The position numbers and the translations under genes were made by a program. The notes beneath the pieces were generated by a model. That model did no database searches. It was given only the letters and a program-made list of their open reading frames with translations, and had not been told where the DNA came from. This document shows, piece after piece, positions 13,597 through 22,255 of a stretch of 26,268 nucleotides of DNA (position 1 is its first letter; every line of letters begins with the position of its first letter). Origin of the DNA: an uncultured Clostridia bacterium (lineage in GTDB: Bacteria; Bacillota; Clostridia; Christensenellales; CAG-138); assembly GCA_937913075.1 (NCBI GenBank), contig CALEPU010000072.1, positions 1 through 26,268 on the forward strand, written 5' to 3'.

Positions 13597-15794
13597 TCGT
13601 ACCTATGAAGCACATATCGTTGTTCATCTTAAAAAAAGATGAGCGGCGCATAATGAAAACGCTTCAAAGGGCGGGCGCGGTGGAGCTTTCTGCCGCTGCC
13701 GCGGAGTTACAGGCGGAAAAGGAGCAGGCAGAAAAGGATCGGGTTACTGCGCCTGCCGCCTCGGATCGTACACAAGCCGCTTCCTCGGCGGAGGGCTTCG
13801 ATAAGGAGACCTTGGCGAAGGAGTCTTCGGAGTTTGTGCTTGCCGCCGAGCAGGAGCTCGCGGCGCTTTCCGCAGGGGAGCGGATATCGGATGACGGACA
13901 GCCCAAAAACAGGAAAAAGGCTCCCGAAAAATCCGCCGCCAAGATAGAGGCGGAGGAGAGCGCAAGGAATATTGCCGCCGCGCAGCAGGAGTTTTTGCGC
14001 GTGGGCGAGCAGGAGCTTGCCGCGAGGGAGAACGACGTTCAGCGCATCAAGGGCGCTTTGAGCGCGCTGGTTGCTTATATCCCCAAGGAGGGTGTGGCAA
14101 AAAAGCTTGCCGCCGATCCCGAATGCGGGGAGGAGGAGCTCATTGCCGCCATTCCCGACGCACTTGCCGTGTGCGACAGTATCGACGAGATAAAAAAAGA
14201 GACCGCCGCCCTCAAAAACGAGAAGGAACGGCTCACATCTGCGATAGCCCAATTAAAACCCTTTACAGAGCTTACCATACCGGCGGAGGATATTGCCTCC
14301 ACAAAGAGCGCCGATTTTATAACGGGGCTTATCAGCGCGTCCGAGCTTGAAAAGCTGCGCGAGGCGGGCGTCGCTTTTGACGCGTTCGGCTCCGAAGGCA
14401 AGGTGCCGATAGTCGTCGCCGTGCCAAGAAAATCACCGGAGGAAACCGAGGCGATATTAAAAAAAGCGGGCTTCGTGCAAAAGGTGCTGCCCGATATGGC
14501 GGGTACGGCAAGCGAAAACAAGGCAAAGCTCGAGAAGGAGCTGGAGGAAAATGCCGGCAGGCTTTCGGAGCTTAGGGCAGAGCTTGCCGATATAGCGCAG
14601 GACACCTCAGCTTTAAAGCGCGGCTACGACGGCGCTTTGATAGAGCAGCAGCGCGCAAAGGCGCGGTGCGACCTTTTTGCCACGCGAGAGACTGTGCTTT
14701 TGACCGGCTGGGTCAGGAGCGATATGGCGGACGACTTGGAAGCGACGCTTAATTCCGAGCTCGAGGTCATGAGCCTCGAGCTGCGCGATCCGTACGACGA
14801 GGAACAGCCGCCCACCTACTGCAAGAACAACAAATTCTTCGCTCCGTTCGAGGTCGTCACCAATATGTACTCACCGCCCGATCCGCGCGGGTACGATCCG
14901 ACGACGGTAATGGCGCCCTTCTACCTTCTCTTCTTCGGGCTTATGATGGGCGACACGGGCTACGGGCTTTTGATGACGCTGTTTGCGACCGTCTTCTATA
15001 AGCTCAAAAAACCGCGCGGAAGCGTGGGGCAGATATGCCAGATACTGATCTGGGGCGGCATATCGACAATGATATTCGGTCTGTTGGCGGGCACCTGCTT
15101 CGGCATGAACTGGTACGATATATTTGGGCCGAGCTTCCCGTTCCCGCTGCTCGATCCCATGAAGGATCAGATGACGGCGCTTATCGTCTACTGCGCCTTG
15201 GGCTTCGGGCAGATCATAGCGGGCATGATAGTATCCATTGTCCTGCATCTGAAACGGGGCGATTGGCAGACCGCGCTGTTTGACATCGGCTCTTGGCTTT
15301 TGATATTCACCGGCGCCGCGCTCGCACTGCTCTTGAAGGCGCCCGCAAAATACGTCGGGTTTGCGCTGCTTGGGTCAGGGCTCATACTGCTCGTAGGCTT
15401 CGGCGGCAGGGCAAAGAAGGGCGTAGGCAGGGTCATAGGCGGCTTGGGCAAGCTCTACGATATAACGGGCTTTTTGAGCGACGTTTTGAGTTACAGCCGT
15501 GTTTTCGCGCTGGGTCTTGCGACCGGCGCAATGGGCTCGGCATTTAACCTCGTTGCGAATATAGCGAAGGATATGCTCAAAGGCATACCCGTCGTGGGCG
15601 GCGTTGTGAGCTTTATCGTTGCGGCGATACTGCTTGCCGTGCTGCACGTTTTCTGCATGGCGATAAACGCCCTCGGCGCATTCATACATTGCGCGAGGCT
15701 GCAATTTATCGAGTATTATAACCGTTTCTACACCCCGGGCGGGAGGCTCTTTGCGCCGCTCGGTATGTATACAAAACACAACCGTATCAAATAA
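13593..15794 (+). CDS. ntpI: V-type ATPase subunit I (a subunit, ion channel half)
   Basis: 733 residues, longer than the usual 640-670. The soluble N-terminal arm runs to about 430 and carries an unusual Ala/Glu/Lys-rich stretch at about 38-125 that accounts for the extra length. The membrane part begins near 436 (TTVMAPFYLLFFGLMMGDTG). Arg636 in LSYSRVFALGLA is the conserved arginine that faces the rotor ring; RLQFIEYYNRFYTPGGRLF near the C-terminus is also conserved. It forms the two half-channels for ions beside the K ring. Overlap with the first gene and close spacing to ntpK indicate one transcript. Confidence 0.93.
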   Translation: MIVPMKHISLFILKKDERRIMKTLQRAGAVELSAAAAELQAEKEQAEKDRVTAPAASDRTQAASSAEGFDKETLAKESSEFVLAAEQELAALSAGERISDDGQPKNRKKAPEKSAAKIEAEESARNIAAAQQEFLRVGEQELAARENDVQRIKGALSALVAYIPKEGVAKKLAADPECGEEELIAAIPDALAVCDSIDEIKKETAALKNEKERLTSAIAQLKPFTELTIPAEDIASTKSADFITGLISASELEKLREAGVAFDAFGSEGKVPIVVAVPRKSPEETEAILKKAGFVQKVLPDMAGTASENKAKLEKELEENAGRLSELRAELADIAQDTSALKRGYDGALIEQQRAKARCDLFATRETVLLTGWVRSDMADDLEATLNSELEVMSLELRDPYDEEQPPTYCKNNKFFAPFEVVTNMYSPPDPRGYDPTTVMAPFYLLFFGLMMGDTGYGLLMTLFATVFYKLKKPRGSVGQICQILIWGGISTMIFGLLAGTCFGMNWYDIFGPSFPFPLLDPMKDQMTALIVYCALGFGQIIAGMIVSIVLHLKRGDWQTALFDIGSWLLIFTGAALALLLKAPAKYVGFALLGSGLILLVGFGGRAKKGVGRVIGGLGKLYDITGFLSDVLSYSRVFALGLATGAMGSAFNLVANIAKDMLKGIPVVGGVVSFIVAAILLAVLHVFCMAINALGAFIHCARLQFIEYYNRFYTPGGRLFAPLGMYTKHNRIK

Positions 15795-15807
15795 AAGGAG
15801 AGTTGTT

Positions 15808-16404
15808 ATGAAAAAGTTCAGGTTGATCGCTGTTTTGGTCCTTGCTTGCTTGGTGCTTGCCGCCGCCACCGCCGCTTTTGCGGAGGGTGAGCCGCCCATG
15901 CTCGGCGCTGCTCCGCAGGAGAATGTCGACGCGGGTCCCAAGGGCTTCGTATGGGCCGCGCTTGCAATTTGCGTTGCGCTTATACTGCCCGGCGTGGGCT
16001 CGGCTTTGAGCGTTGGTATGGCAGGCCGTGCCGCTGCGGGCGTATCCGCAGAGGATCCCGAAAAGGGCGGCGCCTGTTTGGTATTTGAGCTGCTGCCCGC
16101 AACGCAGGGTCTTTACGGCTTCGTTGTTGCAATATTCATCGCAATGGGCTGCGGCATAGTCGGCGGCGGCGATTTCCTCTCGCTCGCCACCGAAAAGGGC
16201 ATGAGCTATTTTTACGGCGCACTGCCCATCGGCATCGTGGGCATCGTCAGCGCATACTTCCAGGCGAGGGTCTGCTGCGCGGGCATCGGCATTGTTGCCA
16301 AGCAGGGCAACGGCGGTATGGGTATCACCTACGCCATCATGGTCGAGCTCTATGCGATACTTGCCCTCATAATATCCATACTGATGGTTGTCGGTATAAA
16401 CTAA
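15808..16404 (+). CDS. ntpK: V-type ATPase subunit K (rotor ring), Na+-type, with N-terminal extension
   Basis: 198 residues from the ATG at 15808, behind AAAAGGAGAG; an in-frame ATG at 15751 lies inside ntpI and lacks a site. The core (about 45-198) is the four-helix 16-kDa proteolipid. Residues matching the Na+ ligands of Enterococcus hirae NtpK are all present: Leu96, Thr99 and Gln100 (LLPATQGLYGF), Gln152 (AYFQARVCCAG) and Glu180 (MVELYAIL). Only the second hairpin has the carboxylate, as in ATP-driven pumps. Residues 1-25 look like a signal peptide (cut after AFA) followed by a Gly/Pro linker, absent in the 156-residue E. hirae protein. Confidence 0.93.
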   Translation: MKKFRLIAVLVLACLVLAAATAAFAEGEPPMLGAAPQENVDAGPKGFVWAALAICVALILPGVGSALSVGMAGRAAAGVSAEDPEKGGACLVFELLPATQGLYGFVVAIFIAMGCGIVGGGDFLSLATEKGMSYFYGALPIGIVGIVSAYFQARVCCAGIGIVAKQGNGGMGITYAIMVELYAILALIISILMVVGIN

Positions 16405-16423
16405 GAGTTGATATTTTAAGGCT

Positions 16424-17005
16424 ATGGATAACAATTCGGGAGCCGAAAAGCTCGTTGCAACTATTATAGAGGAAGCCCGTGCCGAGGCCGCTCAAAAGGA
16501 GACGGAGGCTGCTGCTGCCGTTGCCGAAATAAAGCGCAGGCTCGACGAGGGCAGGGATGAGATAAAGCGTGATTATGCCGCGAGGGCGGAGCGCGTGCGC
16601 GAGGATACGGTCGCCCGCGCGCTCACAAACGCGGAGCTTGAAGCGCGCAAGTCCCTGCTCGAAAAAAAACGCGCGCTCATGGACCGCGCGTTTGCCGAGG
16701 CATATAAGCGAATATGCACTCTGCCCGAGGATAAGCGCCGCGCACTGCTTTTGAAGCTGCTTTTGAAGGAGTGCTCAGGCGGCGAGACGGTGCATCCCGC
16801 GCCGCGCGAGGATATGGCGGACGTGGTCGCTGAGGCTGCTGAAAAGCTCCCCGGCGGGCTTATTATGGGCGAGCAGGATGAGACTGTAAGAAACGGCTTT
16901 ACCGTGGAGGGCGAGGGCTTTTATAAGGATTGCTCCTTTACCTCCGTATTGGAGGCTGAGCGCGAGAGCTGCGAGCCCGAGGTTGCTTCGCTGCTCTTTA
17001 CGTGA
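16424..17005 (+). CDS. ntpE: V-type ATPase subunit E (peripheral stalk)
   Basis: 193 residues. The N-terminal half is a charged coiled coil (EEARAEAAQKETEAAAAVAE, RRLDEGRDEIKRDYAARAER) and the C-terminal half a globular domain ending ERESCEPEVASLLF, the subunit E layout. It pairs with the G/H subunit and holds the catalytic head against rotation. The ribosome site is weak (TAAGG about 2 nt before the ATG), so its translation may be limiting. Position between K and C is the canonical order. Confidence 0.9.
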   Translation: MDNNSGAEKLVATIIEEARAEAAQKETEAAAAVAEIKRRLDEGRDEIKRDYAARAERVREDTVARALTNAELEARKSLLEKKRALMDRAFAEAYKRICTLPEDKRRALLLKLLLKECSGGETVHPAPREDMADVVAEAAEKLPGGLIMGEQDETVRNGFTVEGEGFYKDCSFTSVLEAERESCEPEVASLLFT

Positions 17006-17049
17006 ACCGTTACGCTTAATTCAATCAACTATTTTCAGGATGGACCACT

Positions 17050-18039
17050 ATGGCTGAGAGCCTTGTTAACAGCATAGCGCGCCTGCGCGTTATCGAAAAG
17101 CGGATGCTCACAAAGGAGCATATCGCGCGGCTTTCCGCCTGCCGGAGCTATGAGGAGGCGCTGCGCCTTTTGCGCGAGGCGGGCTACGGTCAGGCTCAGC
17201 AGGAGTCGGGCGAAGCCGATGGCGACGAGCTGGAGCGTATGATAGACGCAGAGCTTATTTCCGCGTATGCGCTCGTTGACGAGCTTATGCCCGAGAGCAG
17301 GCGTGATATTACGGACGCCTTCCGCTTGAAGCATGATATTATCAACATAAAGCTCATGTATAAGCTGCGGCTTTTGGGGCAGAGCCTGAACTCGGCGCCT
17401 TTTGATATAGGCGGCATATACGATCGTGCTGTGCTTGAAAAGGCGATAACGACGGGCGATTACGGCTTCATGCCCAAGCAGATAAGGAACGAGCTTGAAA
17501 GGCTCGACGTCGATACCTATTACGGCGCGGATCCCAAGGCGGTATCCTGCGCGATAGACTCTGCTTACGCAAGGTTCGGGCGTGAACACAGCAGCGCTTT
17601 CGTTCGCAGGTATTTTAAGGCGCTTGCCGATTTTGACAACGTACTCATAGTATTAAGGGGCGGCGACAGCTTCCTGCCGGTTGGCGAGATAGACGAACGC
17701 GAGCTTTTATCCTTTGCTCAAAAGAGGGAAACAAATCCCGAGGGCGCGGCAGAGCTTATAGCCGACGTCTTCACACAGAGCAAGCTTCGCAAGGCAGTGC
17801 GCGCGGCATATGAGCGCAGTCTGAAAGCCGGCGCCGCCGCTTTTGAGGGCGCGAGGGACGAATATTTAATAGCCCTTGCCTCCGAGGGCAGGCAGGATAT
17901 TGACTCGCCCGCTCCCATAGTCGGCTATATGCTGGCGCGCGAGCGCGAGGCGGCTGTCGTGAGGCTGATACTTACCGCCAAGCGCAGCGATATACCCTTC
18001 AATACAGTTAAGGAAAGGGGCGTGGAGCTCTATGGCTGA
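17050..18039 (+). CDS. ntpC: V-type ATPase subunit C (AC39/d type, rotor cap)
   Basis: 329 residues, all helical in character, with repeated motifs typical of the AC39 family (SYEEALRLLREAGYG; RLKHDIINIKLMYKLRL; PIVGYMLAREREAAVVRLI). It sits on the K ring and links it to the central stalk. A ribosome site TCAGGATGG lies upstream of the ATG. The 3' end overlaps ntpG by 8 bp. Confidence 0.92.
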   Translation: MAESLVNSIARLRVIEKRMLTKEHIARLSACRSYEEALRLLREAGYGQAQQESGEADGDELERMIDAELISAYALVDELMPESRRDITDAFRLKHDIINIKLMYKLRLLGQSLNSAPFDIGGIYDRAVLEKAITTGDYGFMPKQIRNELERLDVDTYYGADPKAVSCAIDSAYARFGREHSSAFVRRYFKALADFDNVLIVLRGGDSFLPVGEIDERELLSFAQKRETNPEGAAELIADVFTQSKLRKAVRAAYERSLKAGAAAFEGARDEYLIALASEGRQDIDSPAPIVGYMLAREREAAVVRLILTAKRSDIPFNTVKERGVELYG

Positions 18040-18352
18040 TATCGCAATGATAGGCGGCAGGGATTCCGTGCTGCTCGCAAAGGCTGCGGGGCTCGACGTC
18101 TATTTTGAGACCGACGGCGTTGCGGCAGGCAAGCTTATTAAGAGGCTTGCGAAGGACGGGGTAAAGGTGATATTCGTCACCGAGCCCGTGTATGCCGCCG
18201 CGCTTGAGGTGATAGAGAAATACCGCGCCGAGGCTTATCCGGCGATAATTCCCGTGCCGGACAACAGAGGCGCCTCGGGAGTTGCGCTGGCGGCTCTCAA
18301 AGCAAACGTCGAAAAGGCGATCGGCGCAGACATACTCTTTAATGAAGAATAA
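18032..18352 (+). CDS. ntpG: V-type ATPase subunit F (central stalk)
   Basis: 106 residues with the Rossmann-like fold of subunit F: ADIAMIGGRDSVLLAKAAGL at the start, GVKVIFVTEPVYAA in the middle and PVPDNRGASG before the C-terminal helix. Binds subunit D in the rotor shaft. It overlaps ntpC by 8 bp and lies 20 bp before ntpA. Confidence 0.93.
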   Translation: MADIAMIGGRDSVLLAKAAGLDVYFETDGVAAGKLIKRLAKDGVKVIFVTEPVYAAALEVIEKYRAEAYPAIIPVPDNRGASGVALAALKANVEKAIGADILFNEE

Positions 18353-18372
18353 TTAATAACCGGAGCATTGTT

Positions 18373-20160
18373 ATGGAACTTAGTGAAAAACGCGGCACAG
18401 TAGTCAAGGTCGCCGGTCCGCTCATAACGGCGGACGGCATGGGCGAGGTACAGATGTACGACGTCGTGCAGGTATCCGAAAAGCGTCTTATAGGCGAGGT
18501 TATAGAGCTGCGCGGCGACAGGGCGTCAATTCAGGTCTATGAGGAGACGGGCGGCATCGGTCCGGGCGAGGCTGTTTATATGACGGGCGCTCCGCTCTCC
18601 GTCGAGCTTGCGCCGGGACTTATCGAGTCGATATACGACGGTATACAGCGCCCCCTCAACGTGCTGCGCCAAAATGCGGGCGACAGGATAACAAGGGGCA
18701 TCTCCGCTCCCGCGCTCGACAGGCAGAGAAAGTGGCAGTTCCACCCTACGGCAGTGGTTGGAGATATGCTCACGGGCGGCGATGTTTTAGGTACAGTGCA
18801 GGAGACGGGCGCCGTCATGCACAAGGTAATGGTTCCGCCCAATGTATCCGGCAGGCTGACTTGGATCTTCTCCGGCAGCGCCACCATTGAGGAGCCGATA
18901 GCAAAGCTCCTTCCCGACGGCTCGAATACGGAGATCACTCTGCCCATGCTGCAAAAATGGCCCGTTCGCAGAGGGCGTCCCTACAAGGAGAAGCTGCCTA
19001 CTAACGAGCCGATGATAACGGGGCAGAGGGTAATAGATACGCTTTTCCCCGTGGCAAAGGGCGGCACCGCCTGCGTTCCCGGTCCCTTCGGCTCCGGCAA
19101 GACCGTCATTCAGCATCAGCTTGCCAAGTGGTCCGACGTGGACATCGTGGTCTACATCGGCTGCGGCGAGCGCGGCAACGAGATGACGGACGTTCTGATG
19201 GAGTTCCCGGAGCTCGTAGACCCCAGAACGGGGCTCTCGCTTATGAAGCGCACGGTGCTTATAGCAAACACCTCCGATATGCCCGTTGCGGCGCGTGAGG
19301 CTTCTATATACACAGGCATAACTATCGCCGAATACTACCGCGACATGGGCTACAAGGTCGCCATAATGGCGGATTCCACCTCGCGTTGGGCGGAGGCGCT
19401 GCGTGAGATGAGCGGCCGCCTTGAAGAGATGCCGGGCGAGGAAGGGTACCCTGCTTATCTTGGCGGCAGACTTGCGGAGTTTTACGAGCGTGCGGGTCAG
19501 GTCGTGACAATAGGCTCCGAGGGCAGAGAGGGCGCGATCACCGCGATCGGCGCAGTTTCCCCTCCCGGCGGCGATATTTCGGAGCCGGTCTCGCAGGCTA
19601 CCCTCCGTATAGTCAAGGTCTTCTGGGGGCTTTCCTCAAAGCTCGCATACGCAAGGCATTTCCCCGCTATCGACTGGCTGCAAAGCTACTCCCTCTACCT
19701 TGACAGGCTGGAGCCTTGGTTCAACGCGAACGTCGCAGAGGATTGGGGCGCAACTGTCACAAGGGCTATGACGCTCTTGCAGGAGGAGGCGGAGCTGGAG
19801 GAAATAGTCCGTCTCGTCGGCATAGACGCGCTCAGCACAAGGGACAGGTTAAAGCTCGAGGCGGCGCGCAGCATAAGAGAGGACTATTTGCACCAAAACG
19901 CCTTCCACGAGGTCGATACCTATACCTCGCCTTCAAAGCAGTACTGCCTTTTGACTCTGCTTATAAGCTACTATGACAGGGGCGTCGCAGCTCTGGAAGC
20001 GGGCGTGCCCTTCTCAAAGCTTGCCTCTCTGCCCGTAAGGGAGCAGATGGGCAGGTATAAGTATTGTGCCGAGAGCGAGCACAAGCGCAGGTTTAAGGAG
20101 ATCGGCGCCGAGCTTGCTGCCGAGCTGCGCACACTTACGGAGGATGTTGAAAATGCGTAA
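18373..20160 (+). CDS. ntpA: V-type ATPase catalytic subunit A
   Basis: 595 residues, matching the usual 580-600. The P-loop is GPFGSGKT at 237-244, followed by GCGERGNEMTDVL with the catalytic Glu. The non-homologous bulge domain typical of V/A-type A subunits lies between about 110 and 185. MADSTSRWAEALREMSGR is the conserved ATP-site segment. Binds and hydrolyses ATP in the A3B3 head. A weak CCGGAG ribosome site precedes the ATG. It overlaps ntpB by 8 bp. Confidence 0.97.
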   Translation: MELSEKRGTVVKVAGPLITADGMGEVQMYDVVQVSEKRLIGEVIELRGDRASIQVYEETGGIGPGEAVYMTGAPLSVELAPGLIESIYDGIQRPLNVLRQNAGDRITRGISAPALDRQRKWQFHPTAVVGDMLTGGDVLGTVQETGAVMHKVMVPPNVSGRLTWIFSGSATIEEPIAKLLPDGSNTEITLPMLQKWPVRRGRPYKEKLPTNEPMITGQRVIDTLFPVAKGGTACVPGPFGSGKTVIQHQLAKWSDVDIVVYIGCGERGNEMTDVLMEFPELVDPRTGLSLMKRTVLIANTSDMPVAAREASIYTGITIAEYYRDMGYKVAIMADSTSRWAEALREMSGRLEEMPGEEGYPAYLGGRLAEFYERAGQVVTIGSEGREGAITAIGAVSPPGGDISEPVSQATLRIVKVFWGLSSKLAYARHFPAIDWLQSYSLYLDRLEPWFNANVAEDWGATVTRAMTLLQEEAELEEIVRLVGIDALSTRDRLKLEAARSIREDYLHQNAFHEVDTYTSPSKQYCLLTLLISYYDRGVAALEAGVPFSKLASLPVREQMGRYKYCAESEHKRRFKEIGAELAAELRTLTEDVENA

Positions 20161-21532
20161 GGAATACACAACTATAAGAGAGGTCGTGGGTCCGCTCGTA
20201 ATGGTGGACGGCATAGAGGGCGTCAAGTACGATGAGCTCGTTGAGATAAAAAGAGCGGACGGCAAGGACCTGCGGCGCGGCAAGGTGCTCGAGGTCAACG
20301 GCGACAAGGCGCTCGTGCAGCTTTTCGAGGGTTCGCAGGGACTTAAAATTTCAGAGTCCAGAGCGAAGTTTTTGGGTCACAGCATAGAGCTCGCCGTAGC
20401 GCCCGATATGCTCGGCAGAGTTTTTGACGGCATGGGCAGACCCAAGGACGGCGGTCCCGCGCTCATACCCGAGAAGCGCATGGATATCAACGGTGCGCCC
20501 ATAAACCCCGCCGCAAGGGATTACCCGAGCGAGTTTATACAGACGGGCGTTTCCGCGATAGACGGATTGAATACCCTTGTTCGCGGTCAAAAGCTTCCCG
20601 TTTTCTCCGGCAGCGGTCTGCCTCACGCGCAGTTTGCCGCGCAGATAGCGCGTCAGGCAAAGGTGCGCGGCACGGGCGAGCAGTTCGCGGTAGTGTTCGC
20701 CGCGGTCGGCATCACTTTTGAGGAGGCGGATTACTTCATTTCCGACTTCCGCAAGACGGGCGCTATCGAGCGCACTGTTATTTTCGTCAATCTCGCAAAC
20801 GATCCCGCGATAGAGCGTATAGCAACGCCGCGCATGGCGATAACAGCCGCAGAGTATTTGGCTTACGACATGGGCATGCACGTGCTCGTTATAATAACCG
20901 ATATCACCAACTACGCCGAGGCGCTGCGCGAGGTCTCCGCCGCGCGTAAGGAGGTCCCCGGAAGGCGCGGCTATCCCGGCTATCTCTATACCGACCTTGC
21001 AACCATGTACGAAAGGGCAGGCAGGATAAAGGGCAATAAGGGCTCCATAACGATGATACCCATACTGTCCATGCCGGAGGATGATATCACCCATCCGATA
21101 CCCGACCTTACGGGCTATATAACCGAGGGACAGATCATTCTTTCCCGTGAGCTCAACCGCAAGGGCGTTACTCCGCCCGTAAACGTGCTGCCCTCGCTTT
21201 CGCGTTTGAAGGATAAGGGCATCGGAAGGAACAAGACGAGGGAGGATCACGCCGATACCATGAACCAGCTCTTTGCCGCCTATTCAAGGGGCAAGGAGGC
21301 GAAGGAGCTTGCCGTCATTTTGGGCGACGCGGCGCTTTCCGATACCGATAAGCTCTACGCAAAATTTGCCGATGAGTTTGAGATGAAGTACGTCTCGCAG
21401 GGGTACTATACCAACCGCACCATTGAGGAGACCCTCGATATCGGCTGGGAGCTTCTGCGCATACTGCCGAGGTCGGAGCTTAAAAGAATTCGTGACGAAT
21501 ATCTTGATAAATATTATGAGGTCAAGGAGTAA
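20153..21532 (+). CDS. ntpB: V-type ATPase regulatory subunit B
   Basis: 459 residues from the ATG at 20153, with GGAGG at 20139-20143 (9 nt away); an in-frame ATG at 20144 abuts that site and is less likely. The length equals Enterococcus hirae NtpB (458). The P-loop is replaced by FSGSGLPHAQFAAQIARQ, the mark of the non-catalytic subunit. TRNK-like segments and PSLSRLKDKGIGRNKTREDH are conserved. It alternates with A in the head and supplies the arginine finger. The stop shares one base with the start of ntpD (TAATG). Confidence 0.97.
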   Translation: MRKEYTTIREVVGPLVMVDGIEGVKYDELVEIKRADGKDLRRGKVLEVNGDKALVQLFEGSQGLKISESRAKFLGHSIELAVAPDMLGRVFDGMGRPKDGGPALIPEKRMDINGAPINPAARDYPSEFIQTGVSAIDGLNTLVRGQKLPVFSGSGLPHAQFAAQIARQAKVRGTGEQFAVVFAAVGITFEEADYFISDFRKTGAIERTVIFVNLANDPAIERIATPRMAITAAEYLAYDMGMHVLVIITDITNYAEALREVSAARKEVPGRRGYPGYLYTDLATMYERAGRIKGNKGSITMIPILSMPEDDITHPIPDLTGYITEGQIILSRELNRKGVTPPVNVLPSLSRLKDKGIGRNKTREDHADTMNQLFAAYSRGKEAKELAVILGDAALSDTDKLYAKFADEFEMKYVSQGYYTNRTIEETLDIGWELLRILPRSELKRIRDEYLDKYYEVKE

Positions 21533-22164
21533 TGGCTGTAAACTATAAGCCCACGCGCATGGAGCTCTCCGGTCTTAAACGGAGGCTCGTCACGGCAAAG
21601 CGCGGGCACAAGCTGATGAAGGATAAGCGCGACGAGATGGTTCGCCGCTTCATTGCCTACGTCCGCAGGAATAAAGAGCTGCGCGAGCAGGTCGAAAAGC
21701 TTATGAGCGAGGCGACGGAGCATTTCGTGCTCGCTAAGGCAACTATGTCCAAGGCTGAGATAGAGGAGGCGCTCTGCTATCCCGCAAGCTCCGCCTCGAT
21801 AGAAATAGGCACGACGAACGTTTTAAGCATCGAGGTGCCGAAGCTCACCTATGCGGGCAAGTCGACTGCTCCGCGCACCTATGGCTATATGACCACCTCG
21901 ACCGAGCTCGATACAGCCGTCGATAAATTTGCCGAGCTCATGCCTCTTTTGATAGAGCTCGCGGAGATCGAAAAGACCTGCAGCCTCTTAGCGGGCGAGA
22001 TCGAAAAGACGAGAAGACGCGTCAACGCCCTCGAATACGTAATGATCCCCCAGCTCGAGGAGGCTATACACCGCATCTCAATGAAGCTCGACGAGAACGA
22101 GCGCGGCAATTTAACAAGGCTCATGAAAACAAAGGATATGCTCAAAGCCAAGGAGGAGAGCTGA
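21532..22164 (+). CDS. ntpD: V-type ATPase subunit D (central shaft)
   Basis: 210 residues. Long N- and C-terminal helices (RMELSGLKRRLVTAKRGHKL; RVNALEYVMIPQLEEAIHRI) form the coiled-coil shaft that turns inside the A3B3 head. AAGGAG is only 2-3 nt before the ATG, which overlaps the ntpB stop, so coupling is likely. It is the last ATPase gene; a terminator follows. No NtpH/NtpJ-like gene (the K+ transporter found in Enterococcus) follows. Confidence 0.95.
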   Translation: MAVNYKPTRMELSGLKRRLVTAKRGHKLMKDKRDEMVRRFIAYVRRNKELREQVEKLMSEATEHFVLAKATMSKAEIEEALCYPASSASIEIGTTNVLSIEVPKLTYAGKSTAPRTYGYMTTSTELDTAVDKFAELMPLLIELAEIEKTCSLLAGEIEKTRRRVNALEYVMIPQLEEAIHRISMKLDENERGNLTRLMKTKDMLKAKEES

Positions 22165-22186
22165 TAAAGCTTGATATAGGGCGGTA

Positions 22187-22204
22187 ATATTTCCCGGGAA
22201 ATAT
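22187..22204. promoter_or_regulatory. Perfect 18-bp palindrome upstream of the dockerin gene (candidate operator)
   Basis: ATATTTCCCGGGAAATAT, sharing its inner 16 bp with the M42 leader site (11213-11228). It lies 22 bp after the ntpD stop and is centred about 77 bp upstream of the predicted dockerin-gene transcription start. Confidence 0.6.
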
Positions 22205-22206
22205 CG

Positions 22207-22255
22207 AACCTCATGGCAACAATTTGTATATTAATTGTTGCCATGAGGTTTTTCC
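22207..22255 (+). terminator. Terminator of the V-ATPase operon (18-bp perfect stem)
   Basis: Arms AACCTCATGGCAACAATT (22207-22224) and AATTGTTGCCATGAGGTT (22233-22250) are fully complementary around an 8-nt loop, and the right arm runs into TTTTT. The right arm also contains the -35 box (TTGCCA) of the next gene. Confidence 0.7.

Noticed and set aside
20351..21250. 299-codon minus-strand frame over ntpB
   Set aside because: Antisense shadow of a highly conserved gene, without start signals or motifs.
18373..21532. Possible ATP synthase rather than ATPase
   Set aside because: The single carboxylate per K subunit and the Na+-type ligands favour an ATP-driven pump; direction cannot be proven from sequence, so only the pump-type prediction is stated.
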